DNA of 64,000 nucleotides from CAVSVP01 sp963731125 (GCA_963731125.1 CAVSVP010000013.1:248001-312000); one strand, 5' to 3'; shown: positions 18,678 to 28,294, numbered from the stretch's first letter. The notes: generated by a model from the letters alone, not told the origin. A program made the numbers and translations.

Positions 18678-20484
18678 GCCTGTTGAGTCCTACCCGTTCA
18701 GCAAAGATGCCCCGGCTGTTGTCCGTCTGTCCCCACCGATGAGATTCTATGAAGTTTTGTCTTGCTTTAGAACGGGAAAGCTTTCCCGAAGACGTACGCG
18801 GTAAAGTATGCAGCGGAACCAGCTCGATAAAACATTCAATACCCAGTTCCTCGTGAATTAAACCCTTTAGCCTTGCTACCAGATCCTTTCGCTTACCGAC
18901 GTCAGCCTCGCGACATTGTACTACCAGAATCGTGGTATCCTTGCTATCAACCCCAGGTGCCGAAAAAGCCAAGGCATCTCCTGGACGCACTTCAGGCTGC
19001 TGTTCAGCTAAGTACTCCAGATCCTGAGGCCAAATATTACGCCCATTAATAATGATTAAATCCTTTTTACGGCCCGTAATGACTAAACTGTCTCCTATCC
19101 GATAGCCAACGTCACCGGTGTCTAGCCATCCGTCCGTGGAGAGGGCTTGCCGGGTTTCTTCAGGGTCATTGAAGTATCCCGACATAACGCTCGGCCCATT
19201 TACGAAGATAGTTCCGATGCGTCGCTCTGGCAGCGGCTGTCCGTGTTCGTTGCAGATGGCTACTTGGTAGCCTGGCAGAGGCACACCGCAGTTGGTAAAT
19301 CCGCTCACTCGTGTAGCGTTATCTGGTGAGTTGCTCACCGACAACGCTTCTTGACGCTCGGCAAGCCGATCTCCTTCCACATAATCCACCCTAAGTCCTT
19401 GATCAAGTGGAGCGAAGCTTACCGCGAGTGAGCACTCCGCCATGCCGTAGCAAGCGACGAACGCTTTTTTGTCAAAGCCACTAGGCTGAAGCACCTCAGC
19501 AAACCGCGCCAACGATTCCGGACGAATGGTTTCTGCACCCACACCGGCAACGCGCCATGCACTTAGATCAAATTTAGCCACTTCATCAGGGCGCAGACGC
19601 CGCACACACAATTCGTACCCAAACGGTGGACTAAAGGAAATAGTCGCTTTGTTACGCGTCATGAGGGCTAACCATTGCCGCGGCCGCATGGCAAAATCCC
19701 GGGTACTTAGATAATCGACAGATATCTGAGAAGCCACGGGCGTTAATATCAAACCGACCAGCCCCATATCATGATAGTAAGGAAGCCACGATACACATCG
19801 GTCTCCGGGTCGCAACTTAACGCCGTGTTTGATAATTCCTGCTAGATTGCTTAATACCGCCCGCTGAGTGATCATTACACCGCGGGGAAAGCGGGTGCTA
19901 CCTGAGGTATATTGCAGGTAAGCGACCTCTGAGGAGATCAGCGGCTGTGGTTCCGTTGCCTGCTCAGGGAATTGCTCAATGAAAGTATCGGGATCACCAA
20001 GAAAATGCAGTCTCAGTTCCTGAGCTGCCTCGCGCACAAAGGGTACAAACCCTGGTGGGGCAATGGCGATGGACGCTCGACAGCTGATCAGCAGGTCACG
20101 TAACTGCCTGACATAAGTTGTATGACTTCCTAAATTAATCGATACCGGCAACGGTACCGGAACCAAACCTGCGTATTGACAGGCAAAGAAAAAACGAAGG
20201 AAATCGGGATGCGTCTCGGCAATCAGCGCCACCCGTGCACCTCGTTTTAACCCAATTCCACAAAGCCGCTTCGCTAAGGCGCGCGCTTGTTCTCTAAGCT
20301 CTGTATAGGTAAGCACGGCATAGAGCTCGCCTCTACCAGAGTAAAAGTTACAACCGGTCTCACCTTTGGCCGCATAATCGAGCGCCTCTGCTAAACATGA
20401 AAAATCGGCAGCCCGCAACGGCAGCTTGTTGTCGTTTGGTGTCGCTACCCTATCCAATGAATCGTCCCCCAGCAAATTTTCCAA
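18667..20484 (-). CDS. Fatty acyl-AMP ligase / acyl-ACP synthetase
   Basis: The 605-residue protein belongs to the adenylate-forming superfamily. It shows the P-loop-like LQYTSGSTRFPRGVMIT, the FAAL-like LPYYHDMGLVG, ACYGMAECSLAVSFAP, GWLDTGDVGYR and GRKKDLIIINGRNIWPQDLE, and ends with the C-terminal lysine region (LPRTSSGKLSRSKARQ). Enzymes of this branch adenylate long-chain fatty acids and pass them to an ACP rather than to CoA. It is the first gene of an operon leading into a reductase, an ACP and an SPT-like enzyme, so it probably charges that ACP. Confidence 0.87.
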   Translation of the reverse strand: MENLLGDDSLDRVATPNDNKLPLRAADFSCLAEALDYAAKGETGCNFYSGRGELYAVLTYTELREQARALAKRLCGIGLKRGARVALIAETHPDFLRFFFACQYAGLVPVPLPVSINLGSHTTYVRQLRDLLISCRASIAIAPPGFVPFVREAAQELRLHFLGDPDTFIEQFPEQATEPQPLISSEVAYLQYTSGSTRFPRGVMITQRAVLSNLAGIIKHGVKLRPGDRCVSWLPYYHDMGLVGLILTPVASQISVDYLSTRDFAMRPRQWLALMTRNKATISFSPPFGYELCVRRLRPDEVAKFDLSAWRVAGVGAETIRPESLARFAEVLQPSGFDKKAFVACYGMAECSLAVSFAPLDQGLRVDYVEGDRLAERQEALSVSNSPDNATRVSGFTNCGVPLPGYQVAICNEHGQPLPERRIGTIFVNGPSVMSGYFNDPEETRQALSTDGWLDTGDVGYRIGDSLVITGRKKDLIIINGRNIWPQDLEYLAEQQPEVRPGDALAFSAPGVDSKDTTILVVQCREADVGKRKDLVARLKGLIHEELGIECFIELVPLHTLPRTSSGKLSRSKARQNFIESHRWGQTDNSRGIFAERVGLNRRVG

Positions 20485-21163
20485 AGATACACGCTCTTTT
20501 TAGATTAACATTACCTTGTCAAAGCTACTCAATCTTCTGAAATACCTTCAGATACGCTTCGGCCACTGGATGTATGCTTGTTTTTTCCTTGCCATCGAGT
20601 CGCGGAGCGGTTTCTGTTTTTTACTGAGGTTCTAGTGGCGTTATCGAATTCCTCCAATTTTCCACTAGAACAACCCGGGACACCTACTTTTCTTAAGCTT
20701 ACCTTCATCTTGGATCACCCAATACAAGCACGTTTAACCGCCCCCCCAAACCACTTTACCTCTTGAGCTAGACTTGCAACAGAACTACCATAATTGCTTT
20801 GATTAAATCAATACTACCACATCGAGTTGCTATGTTGCCACAATAAGTTGCTATACCACCACGTCGAGTTGCCATTTTCATCAGCAAATGGCTTGCATCA
20901 GCAAGTTACAAAAAAATTGCAATAGTTTTTAAAAGTAGCCTTTTGAAATAGCAATTGCGCGGATAATTTGATCACGATGGTAGGGCTGCCCTATGAAAAT
21001 GAAAGCGGTGCTTGAGAAACATCCAGTGTTCGACCCAAACGTTTAACTTTGCCCCCGCACATACCTCTAGCAGTGAAATGCATATATCTAAAGGCTGTGT
21101 CTACTAGGCTCCTGAGCCAGAAAAAGCGACATATTCAGTAAATCAATGACGGTCTAAAACACT
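20485..21163. other. Divergent intergenic region between the two halves of the lipid locus
   Basis: No gene is evident. The gap separates the leftward ligase operon from the rightward acyltransferase gene, so it must hold both promoters. It contains three degenerate tandem copies of a 20-bp motif, listed separately. A 62-codon frame at 20578-20766 has no family features and is probably not coding. Confidence 0.5.
20812..20875. repeat. Three degenerate tandem copies of a ~20-bp motif
   Basis: The sequence reads ACCACATCGAGTTGCTAT, then GCCACAATAAGTTGCTAT, then ACCACGTCGAGTTGCCAT, with a period of about 20-22 bases. The repeats lie between divergent operons, where iterated protein-binding sites are common, but a chance remnant is also possible. 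Confidence 0.5.
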
Positions 21164-22315
21164 TTGCAACCGCCTAAACGTAATCGCGAAGGAATTACCA
21201 TAGTACCGGTAAAAGGAAGGCACGCCTTGCGTCAGTTTATCCGTTTACCCTGGTCAATCTACGCCGGCGACCCTATATGGGTTCCTCCCCTGCTTTGGGA
21301 GCGACAGCAGTATCTTTCTCTTCACAATCCGTACTTTGCCCACGCACGCTGGTGTGCCTGGCTTGCCTTTCGGGGCGCTCGCCCCGTTGGCCGAATCAGT
21401 GCGCAGTTGGATCATCTGCATTTAAAATATCATCAAGACAACACGGGTTTTTTTGGGCTGTTAGAGGCGGAAAATGACCCCGCCATCTTCAGAATCCTGC
21501 TAAGTAGTGCCGAAACTTGGCTGCGTGAGCGAGGTTTGCGTCGCATTCTAGGCCCGTTCAATCTGTCTATTAACAGCGAATGTGGACTCTTAGTGGATGG
21601 CTTTGAGACTCCTCCCGCCATTATGATGGGACATGCACCTCCTTACTACTCTGCCAGAATTCAAGAACAAGGTTATACTAGAATTAAAGATCTGTTAGCC
21701 TATCGCATTAAACCCAATTTTTTGGTACCTGCAGCAATGCAGACACTAACGGCCAAAGCGGGGGAGAAAGTTCATCTTAGACCCTTACGCCGTGCCCAAC
21801 TCGACACGGACTTGGCAACGCTGCGGGATATCTTCAATGATGCCTGGTCGCAAAACTGGAATTATATTCCGTTCACCGAGGCGGAGTTTGCCCATCTTGG
21901 ACGCGATCTGACATGGTTTGTAGGTGATGATTTCATACAGATTGCCGAAATCAACGGAAATCCTGCGGCAATGATTGTGCTGCTGCCCAATCTAAACGAA
22001 ATCATTCAAGATCTAAATGGCCGCCTGTTGCCTTCTGGCTGGATTAAAGTGCTCTGGCGGCTTAAGTGGGATCATCCCAAAACAGCGCGAGTTCCCCTGA
22101 TGGGCATCCGCAAGGACTATCAAAAAACACTGCTAGGCACTGTCCTTGCGTTTAAACTCATTGATGCGTTGCGCACCCCAGCGATTAATCACGGGATTAA
22201 GGAGGTGGAACTATCTTGGATTCTAGAAGATAACCTAAGAATGCGGAAAATTATTGAATCTATCAATGGCAGGTTATATAAGCGCTATCGCATTTACCAA
22301 AAGGAATTGGCTTGA
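21164..22315 (+). CDS. GNAT-like N-acyltransferase, candidate bacterial ceramide synthase
   Basis: The 383-residue protein has the look of the GNAT-fold group found with SPT genes: FIRLPWSIYAGDPIWVPPLLWERQQYL, HARWCAWLAFRGARPVGRISAQLD, GFFGLLEAEND, RILGPFNLSINSECGLLVDGF. In Caulobacter the protein of this type next to spt has been shown to N-acylate the long-chain base (bCerS). I infer the same job here from the neighbouring ligase, ACP, SPT and reductase genes. The start is a TTG at 21164; an ATG for a full-length protein is lacking. It heads the rightward half of the locus. Confidence 0.75.
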   Translation: MQPPKRNREGITIVPVKGRHALRQFIRLPWSIYAGDPIWVPPLLWERQQYLSLHNPYFAHARWCAWLAFRGARPVGRISAQLDHLHLKYHQDNTGFFGLLEAENDPAIFRILLSSAETWLRERGLRRILGPFNLSINSECGLLVDGFETPPAIMMGHAPPYYSARIQEQGYTRIKDLLAYRIKPNFLVPAAMQTLTAKAGEKVHLRPLRRAQLDTDLATLRDIFNDAWSQNWNYIPFTEAEFAHLGRDLTWFVGDDFIQIAEINGNPAAMIVLLPNLNEIIQDLNGRLLPSGWIKVLWRLKWDHPKTARVPLMGIRKDYQKTLLGTVLAFKLIDALRTPAINHGIKEVELSWILEDNLRMRKIIESINGRLYKRYRIYQKELA

Positions 22316-22442
22316 AAGCCAGTGTTTCCTCGCTATCTAACCTGACAATCTCACATTAGAAAAATCTAATTTTTATTCAAAGTCAGTACATTACAGCAAT
22401 AATTTGGCTATCAACTTAACCGGGATACTTTGCAAGCGACTT

Positions 22443-22510
22443 GGTAGGAGCGAGCTTGCTCGCGAACTAAACCTGATGGCTGTCTATTCGCGAGCAAGCT
22501 CGCTCCTACC
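22443..22510. repeat. REP-like palindrome (24-bp perfect arms)
   Basis: Arms GGTAGGAGCGAGCTTGCTCG(CGAA) and its exact reverse complement are separated by 20 bases. The GAGCGAGCTTGCTCGCG core is the same kind of palindrome as the REP elements scattered in Pseudomonas genomes. It can fold into a strong hairpin that could end or stabilise the upstream acyltransferase transcript, whose stop is 128 bp away. The rest of the 382-bp gap (22316-22697) shows nothing else I recognise. Confidence 0.75.
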
Positions 22511-22697
22511 AGCGGACGTGACGTCTAGTACGTCCCGCTTTAAGTTCGTAGTCAGCAATGGTTATCCTAATTCATTGATAAATAAATATTATAAGAAACC
22601 TCTAATATGACATTGTCAAACTAAACAACTTAATCATTACCAGAGCGCTAGTGAAAAAGTAGCAGTCCTTGTTGCCTCAACGCTTTCTTGTGAAAAT

Positions 22698-23501
22698 ATG
22701 AATTCTACACCGCGATTTACCGCTATCGTGCTTGCCGCTGACCGTCATTCCCAAGACCCAGTCGCCCAAGCTGCAGGAGTCAGCTGTAAGGCATTATGTC
22801 CGATTGGTGGCACCCCCATGGTGCTGCATGTTCTTGAGGCCTTAGCCGCAAGCGACACTATCGATGCTCGCATACTGTGCGGCCCCCCCTGGTCGGCAAT
22901 CGAGCAAAATACCCGACTGCAAAGCGGCGTTGACTCAGGAGAGTTTTCCTGGCTAATGAGCCAAGCCGGCCCCAGCGCTAGCGCGTACAACGCCATGCAG
23001 TCTCTTCCCGGAGCATCACCTATCCTCTTAACAACAGCCGATCACGCGTTACTGACCCCGGACATGGTAAATTACTTTTGCGCTCAAGCCCGGGCTAGCG
23101 GCTGTGACGCCGTAGCCGCTGTGGCATTATATCCCCAGGTGAGTGCGGCTTACCCAGACATCCGGCGCACCGTCCTGAAATTCCGGGATCAGGCTTATTG
23201 CGGTTGTAACTTATTTGCATTCTTAACCCCTCAGGGGCGAGCCGTAGCCGAATTCTGGCGTCAGCTTGAACGCCACCGCAAGCGGCCGTTAAAAATGATG
23301 AGTATGATAGGATGGGTGATTGCTATACGCTATGCATTGGGCAGACTTTCCCTGGCTGATGGGCTTGCTTGGTTATCTCGACGTCTGCAACTGCGTCTCG
23401 GGGTTGTCATCATGCCTTTCCCGGAAGCGGCTATTGATGTTGACGACCTTACCGACTTGACTCTCGTACAACACCTGTTCAATGGTAAATCCAGCGCTTA
23501 A
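22698..23501 (+). CDS. MobA-like nucleotidyltransferase of the lipid locus
   Basis: The 267-residue protein has the NTP-transferase fold: AIVLAADRHSQDP (degenerate nucleotide-binding loop), KALCPIGGTPMVLHVLEAL, and the metal-binding stretch LLTTADHALLTPDMV. It ends in AIDVDDLTDLTLVQHLF, as in several MobA-like proteins. A related nucleotidyltransferase accompanies the ceramide genes in Caulobacter. A role in activating a headgroup (for example a CDP-alcohol) is a guess; the substrate is unknown. It lies 382 bp after the acyltransferase and 177 bp before lptF. Confidence 0.72.
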   Translation: MNSTPRFTAIVLAADRHSQDPVAQAAGVSCKALCPIGGTPMVLHVLEALAASDTIDARILCGPPWSAIEQNTRLQSGVDSGEFSWLMSQAGPSASAYNAMQSLPGASPILLTTADHALLTPDMVNYFCAQARASGCDAVAAVALYPQVSAAYPDIRRTVLKFRDQAYCGCNLFAFLTPQGRAVAEFWRQLERHRKRPLKMMSMIGWVIAIRYALGRLSLADGLAWLSRRLQLRLGVVIMPFPEAAIDVDDLTDLTLVQHLFNGKSSA

Positions 23502-23678
23502 GATAGAAAAGAATTCGTCAAAGCTGACTCTAGCCTAGATACCGGCAACTTTGCTGTGTTGTCAAACCCAGCAGAACACTCCGCAAAACGGTTTCGACAG
23601 TAAAATCCTAGAGAACTTTTGCCAGGACTGTTTTTTGCCAAGAAGAGTGCTCGAGATCCATTAGTTTGAGTCATTACC

Positions 23679-24758
23679 TTGATTATTGACTATTATCTCA
23701 TTCGCGAAATTGTTAAACCGCTATTAGCGATATGCGTCATTTTGACAATTATTGTGGCAGGTTTTGGCGCATCCCGGTACTTGGCCGATGCAGCGAGTGG
23801 CCTTTTGCCGATGCAGTCGGTACTCCACCTAATCTCACTTAAGCTAGTGACGAATCTTGAAATATTGCTGCCCATCGCTCTTTACCTCTCCGTGGTGGGA
23901 GGTCTAGGGCGCCTTTATTCAGATTCAGAAATTGCCGCGCTGCATGCCGCTGGATATAGCGAACTCCGCCTACTCAGGCCTATCCTTCTGTTATCCTTGC
24001 TGTGTGCCTTAATCGTTGGGTGTCTATCCGTTTACATTCGCCCTCTAGCGCACCAGAAACTATTCCAGCTGGAAACTCAGGCAGAGGCTAGTTTTGATCT
24101 CGGATCATTTGAGGCCGGTCGTTTTTACGAAAGCTCAGAGGCAGGACAGACTATTTTTGCCGAAAAAATAGACAGTCAGCACAAACGATTAGAAGGTGTT
24201 TTTCTAAGAAGCAAAACAGACAAAAACACTCAGATTCTCTATGCAAAGCAAGCCTACCAAGCCTCTAACGAGTCTGACAGTAGCCCTACCCTAGTCTTTC
24301 TGGAGGGAAATTTTTACACTCTCGATCAGAACGGTACCCAAGACCTCATGGTAAATTTTGGCAAATTGACCTTGCATTTGGATGGCTATGAAAACGAGCA
24401 ACCACGCCACCGGCGTAAGGCCGTCTCGACGCAAGAGCTGATCGGCTCCGAAAGACCCAAAGACATTGCAGAATTGCAATGGCGGTTGTCTAGACCCATG
24501 GCGGCTCTCTTATTAGGACTACTGGGTGCACCCATGAGTCGTTCAGCGCCCCGACAAGGCAAGTATACCAGGGTATTTGTCGCCATTCTGGTGTATGCCG
24601 TTTACTACAATGTTAGCGCCCTAGCTAAAACCTGGGTTGAACAAGAGAAGGTAAGTTACTTTCCCGGCATGTGGTGGTCCGACGCCTTATTGGCCATCTT
24701 GCTCTTAGTCCTTTTGCTGCGACCGAATTGGAATTTCCGCCTATCTTCGGCTAAATGA
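23679..24758 (+). CDS. lptF: LptF/LptG-family (YjgP/YjgQ) permease
   Basis: The 359-residue protein starts at a TTG (IIDYYLIREIVKPLLAICVIL). It has the family layout: three N-terminal membrane helices, a periplasmic beta-jellyroll domain (residues ~130-255) and three C-terminal helices (RPMAALLLGLLGAPMSRSAPRQGKYTR...). LptF and LptG pair to pull LPS from the inner membrane with LptB. They are normally adjacent, but no lptG follows here. Its place beside sphingolipid genes suggests a paralogue serving lipid export of that pathway; the housekeeping LptF remains an alternative. Confidence 0.85.
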   Translation: MIIDYYLIREIVKPLLAICVILTIIVAGFGASRYLADAASGLLPMQSVLHLISLKLVTNLEILLPIALYLSVVGGLGRLYSDSEIAALHAAGYSELRLLRPILLLSLLCALIVGCLSVYIRPLAHQKLFQLETQAEASFDLGSFEAGRFYESSEAGQTIFAEKIDSQHKRLEGVFLRSKTDKNTQILYAKQAYQASNESDSSPTLVFLEGNFYTLDQNGTQDLMVNFGKLTLHLDGYENEQPRHRRKAVSTQELIGSERPKDIAELQWRLSRPMAALLLGLLGAPMSRSAPRQGKYTRVFVAILVYAVYYNVSALAKTWVEQEKVSYFPGMWWSDALLAILLLVLLLRPNWNFRLSSAK

Positions 24759-24880
24759 TGCTTTTACTACAAGGCGGCACAGGCGGTATCTCCCTCACCA
24801 TACCTCTATTGCATCCCTGCCCCCAAATACGCCTATAGTTTTTCAGGTAAATAATTTCTTGGAGCGTGCCGGATAGAGGC

Positions 24881-25018
24881 TCAAGCGACGCCGGCGGCGG
24901 TGCGTAATTTCTTCATCACGCGGATAACCTGGGTGGCATCGTCGAGATAGGGGTGGAATACCTCCAGGACCGAGGCACGCAGCTCCTCAAAGGTGTTAAA
25001 ATACTTCGGGTGCGGCTC
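24881..25018 (-). pseudogene. IS630-like transposase remnant, C-terminal 45 residues
   Basis: The minus strand reads EPHPKYFNTFEELRASVLEVF, then HPYLDDATQVIRVMKKLRTAAGVA and a stop. This is the typical tail of IS630-family transposases (FxxxEELxxxVxxxF then VIxxMKKLR). No catalytic DDE part remains upstream. The piece is bounded on the right by an unrelated ISKra4-type fragment. Confidence 0.7.
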
Positions 25019-25146
25019 TTATAGAACGACGCTATGGAATCTAAAAATCAGATAGTTATTTTGAAATTGTCTTAAAAAATGGCATGTCTTAAAGTAGGTA
25101 TGGTGGGTCATTAGCCATACGTCGTCAAGAGAAGAGGAGACGCGCC

Positions 25147-25430
25147 ATGAAATCAACCGACACCTGTCCGGGTAGAGAAGACGTATTTGCGGAGGCCTGT
25201 GAGCAGTTCCAGGCGTTATTGGAACAGCTCGAGGGGGAAGACACCGCCGAACTGGAACATGGCGAGGCGGAAGCGTTGCTTGAGACGCAAGGTCGGGAAT
25301 TGCTCAGAGGTTGTGAAAAAATCGCTTGCCCCAGAGGTGAAACTCAATTCTGGGGTAAAGCAGAAGATGTTCCTGTCGCAAAACCTCAGGGGTCGGAGAC
25401 AGGCCGAACAGGGTCGACAGCGAATCGGAT
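25147..25430 (+). pseudogene. ISKra4-type transposase N-terminal remnant
   Basis: The first ~58 residues (FAEACEQFQALLEQLEGED, then AELEHGEAEALLETQGRELLRG) resemble the start of ISKra4-family transposases. The similarity stops at about base 25320 and the rest of the frame is unrelated, so the gene is cut. A GAGGAG site lies ten bases before the ATG. It abuts the end of an IS1182-type gene. Confidence 0.6.
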
Positions 25431-25486
25431 CGGTTTAACCGCCGAGGTGGGCCTCCGATTGTCCGCACGGAGGTGACTCCGACGAC

Positions 25487-25760
25487 TTAAACGGCGTGCG
25501 CCGCCGCTTGCCGGCGCAAGGCGGCCCCGCGCATCAGGTGGTGCGCCAGGGCAAACCACAAGAGCACAGCGTTGACTTTCTTCAGCCCCCCGCACGCGGA
25601 ACGGTTGCAGGCCTCGGTTTCGAGCCAGGGCATTGCCGCATTCGGCGGTGGCTGCGCGCACTTTGTAAATCGCTTTGGCCGCTTCACTCCCCATCCGCTG
25701 GCGCCACTGGGCGACCGCCGGGCTATCCGTGGGCAAGGGTTGATACGGATCACGCCCTGG
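25487..25760 (-). pseudogene. IS1182-type transposase, C-terminal piece with frameshift
   Basis: Minus-strand frames read PTDSPAVAQWRQRMGSEAAKAIYK, then AATAECGNALARNRGLQPFRVRG. After a shift near base 25592 another frame continues with GLKKVNAVLLWFALAHHLMRGAAL. Together they form the well-known C-terminus of IS1182-family transposases. The upstream part of the same gene lies beyond an inserted IS (27523 onward). Confidence 0.8.
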
Positions 25761-25769
25761 GGCTTTGGG

Positions 25770-27522
25770 TGGGCTGATGAAAACAGCTTAAATTTGGGCT
25801 AACCTGTTATCATAATTGAGTTCTGTTTTTGTTCCTGATGAATGAACTCATTTTGGCGCCTTATCGAAAGGGTTTCTCAACGAAAGGACGTCCGTCATGT
25901 CGAGCACTGCTGGGTCACTGGGTTATAAAAGTCCGCGTCACAAACTGATCCGCTTTTTTGAAAAAAGCCGAGACCAGTGGAAACGCAAAGCGGGTGAAGC
26001 CAAACAAGCGCTGAAGCTATTGAAGAATCGGATTCGTTTTCTAGAGACCAGTCGCGCCCGGTGGAAGACGAAGGCCAACGCCCTCGAGGAGGAATTAGCG
26101 ATGCTGAGGGCCAAAGAACGGGCACTGGAAGCAGAGCTGGGGGCATTAAAAAAAAGTCTGCTGAGCTGATCAGTACCCCCGGTTACCCGGGCGAGTTCAG
26201 CTCGGCACCGCTGGCCCATCAGTATACCCTGGGCCTGATAATGCTGTTTATGTCGTTGGTGCTCGGTGCTGCCACCAGTCTTCGTGGGGCCAGTCGCGCT
26301 ATCGCGGTGGTAATGGCGGTTTTTGACCTGCCTGGGGCGTGCCCGGTCTGGTCGACCGGGCGGCTATGGTTGCTGCGGTTAGGTTATTACAACTTAATGC
26401 GTCCCAAAGAGCCAGCGCCGGATTGGGTCTGGATTGTGGATCATCCGGTGCAATTGGGTCCGGAGAAATGTCTGCTTATTGTGGGCGTTCGCTTAAGCAC
26501 GTTGCCGGGGACCAATTACTGCCTACGCCATGAGCAAGTAGAACCGATCGAGTTATTGCCGGTGGCTCAATCGACGGGGGAGATCGTGTATCAACAACTC
26601 GAAGAGACGCGGAAAAAAACCGGCACACCACGCGCCATTGTGAGCGACCACGGCTCGGATCTGAAAGTCGGCATCGAGCGCTTTTGTCACGCACACCCAG
26701 AGACCGTCTCACTGTATGATATTAAGCATAAAGTGGCCCTCGTGTTAAAGCATGAACTGCAGGGGGATGAACAGTGGCAAGACTTTTGCCAACGGGCCGC
26801 ACACCCCCGTTGCCAACTCCAGCAAACCGCGTTGGCACCGTTGGCCCCGCCACCCCAGAAAGCCAAAGCCCGCTATATGAATGTGGAGTGCCTACGGGAC
26901 TGGGCCGAGAAGATATTGGCGTTTGTGCAGTGCCAGCCCCCAGAGCTGACGACGACCTATGAGCCGGTGGTTGTGCAAGCCAAGTTGGGTTGGGTCAGGG
27001 ACTTTCGTGACGCCCTGGCGACCTGGCGCGAGCTCTTCAGCGTAGCGCTCATCACGGAAACCTTTGTGCGCACCCAGGGCTTGTCAAGAGGCTGTCACCG
27101 GTCGTTGAAAAAACGCCTAACGGGGGTCGCCTCTACCGCTCCCGCCAAACGCGTGCAACAAGCGCTCGTGAGCTTTGTGGCGCAAGAAGCGTTCAAAGCC
27201 AACCCCGGCGAGCGCCTGGTCGCTAGTAGTGAGGTCATTGAATCGGTCTTCGGGAGCTTAAAGCGACTCGCCCGCGACCAAGTGAAAAGCGGCTTTACCG
27301 GTCTGGTCCTCGCGGTGGCGGCCCTCGTCTCGACCACCACCGCCGAGGTCGTGAAAACGGCCTTAGAAACGGTGCCGACCAAGCGTATTATTGACTGGTG
27401 CCAACAGAAACTGGGTAAGTCCGTTCAAGCCAAGCGAAGAGAGGCGCTTACTCGCCCTAACAAAAAGGAACAAAAACAGGATCAATTAGCGGAGGCGGCA
27501 TAGAGTTGTTTTCATCAGGCCA
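25770..27522 (+). mobile_element. Complete 1.75-kb IS inserted in the IS1182 transposase gene
   Basis: The ends are TGGGCTGATGAAAACA and, in inverted form, TGGCCTGATGAAAACA (one mismatch). A perfect 9-bp duplication GGCTTTGGG flanks it at 25761-25769 and 27523-27531. Removing the element and one copy rejoins the IS1182 frame (PKPKA / PGRDPYQP). The element holds a two-frame transposase. I could not assign a family by eye. Confidence 0.88.
25897..27503 (+). CDS. IS transposase, two frames joined by a likely -1 frameshift
   Basis: Frame one (25897-26169) codes 90 residues of basic coiled coil (SPRHKLIRFFEKSRDQWKRK). It ends just after a run of eight A at 26148-26155. The -1 frame goes on without a break as KSAELISTP... 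for ~450 residues to 27503. The heptamer A AAA AAA in the zero frame suits programmed -1 slippage, as in many ISs. Catalytic-type motifs are WIVDHPVQLG, AIVSDHGSDLKVGIERF and SSEVIESVFGSLKRLA (D, D, E). The fused protein would have about 535 residues. It fills the IS described above and seems intact. Confidence 0.75.
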
Positions 27523-27531
27523 GGCTTTGGG

Positions 27532-28294
27532 TTTGGGCACCGGGGCGTAGCGCGTCACGTTTCGCGCTGGAGCCGTCACGCTAGTGATGGCGTCCTTGTC
27601 GACAAACCCGCCATCGACCAGGGCTTCGTTAGGATACTGACCGTAGTGGTCCGCGACCCGGTCTAACATCGGCACCATTTGGCCCTGATCGCTACCGGCG
27701 TTACTCACCTCCACACCCACCATAATCTGGCTCGGGGTATCGGTGCAAAACTGTCCGTTGTAAGCGGGGCGAAAGCCTCCGTCGGGCATTTTCATCACCC
27801 GAGCCTCGGCATCGGTGGTGGAGCGGCGGGCTTTGTCCTTCTCATCGGCTTTTTTCTGGGCTTCCACCTCGGCGAGTTGGTCCAACGCCGCCTCGATGCG
27901 CGTTTGACGTTCGCGCACTGCCCGCTCCTGGGCCGCCTGCCGGCGTTGATGCACCACCCTCGGATTCTCCTCCCGCTCCCGGCGTAACACCGCCATGTGC
28001 TCTTCGGCTTCGTGCAAGCACTGCTCCAGCGTGCGGCGACGTCGGAATGAGCTCGCCCCGGCATTGGCCCGTACCCGTACCCCGTCCTGGGCCGTACGGT
28101 TCAATTCGACCAGGCCTTCGGCCAGCAACGTCGCAACTTGGACCGTGAGCTGCTCTTCCAGCCACGCCCCGTGCTCAACCCGAAAGTCCGATAACGTGTG
28201 ATAGTTGACCGACACGCCCCCGCACAGCCAGCGGTAGGCATTGTGCTCTTGGCACAACCGCGCTAATCGACGCCACTCCCCCTGTATCGGGTCG
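27532..28294 (-). pseudogene. IS1182-type transposase, middle part
   Basis: The minus strand reads RRLARLCQEHNAYRWLCGG, VSVNYHTLSDFRVEHG, VELNRTAQDGVRVRANAGA, then a charged helical insert, then FRPAYNGQFCTDTPSQIMVGV and EALVDGGFVDKDAI, as in IS1182-family transposases (the DG and D motifs are present). It is cut at one end by the 25770-27522 IS and at the other by a group II intron 3' end near 28295. The N-terminal ~60 residues are missing. Confidence 0.82.

Noticed and set aside
20578..20766. 62-codon frame in the divergent lipid promoter region
   Set aside because: No ribosome site, no recognised domain, and it lies in a control region.
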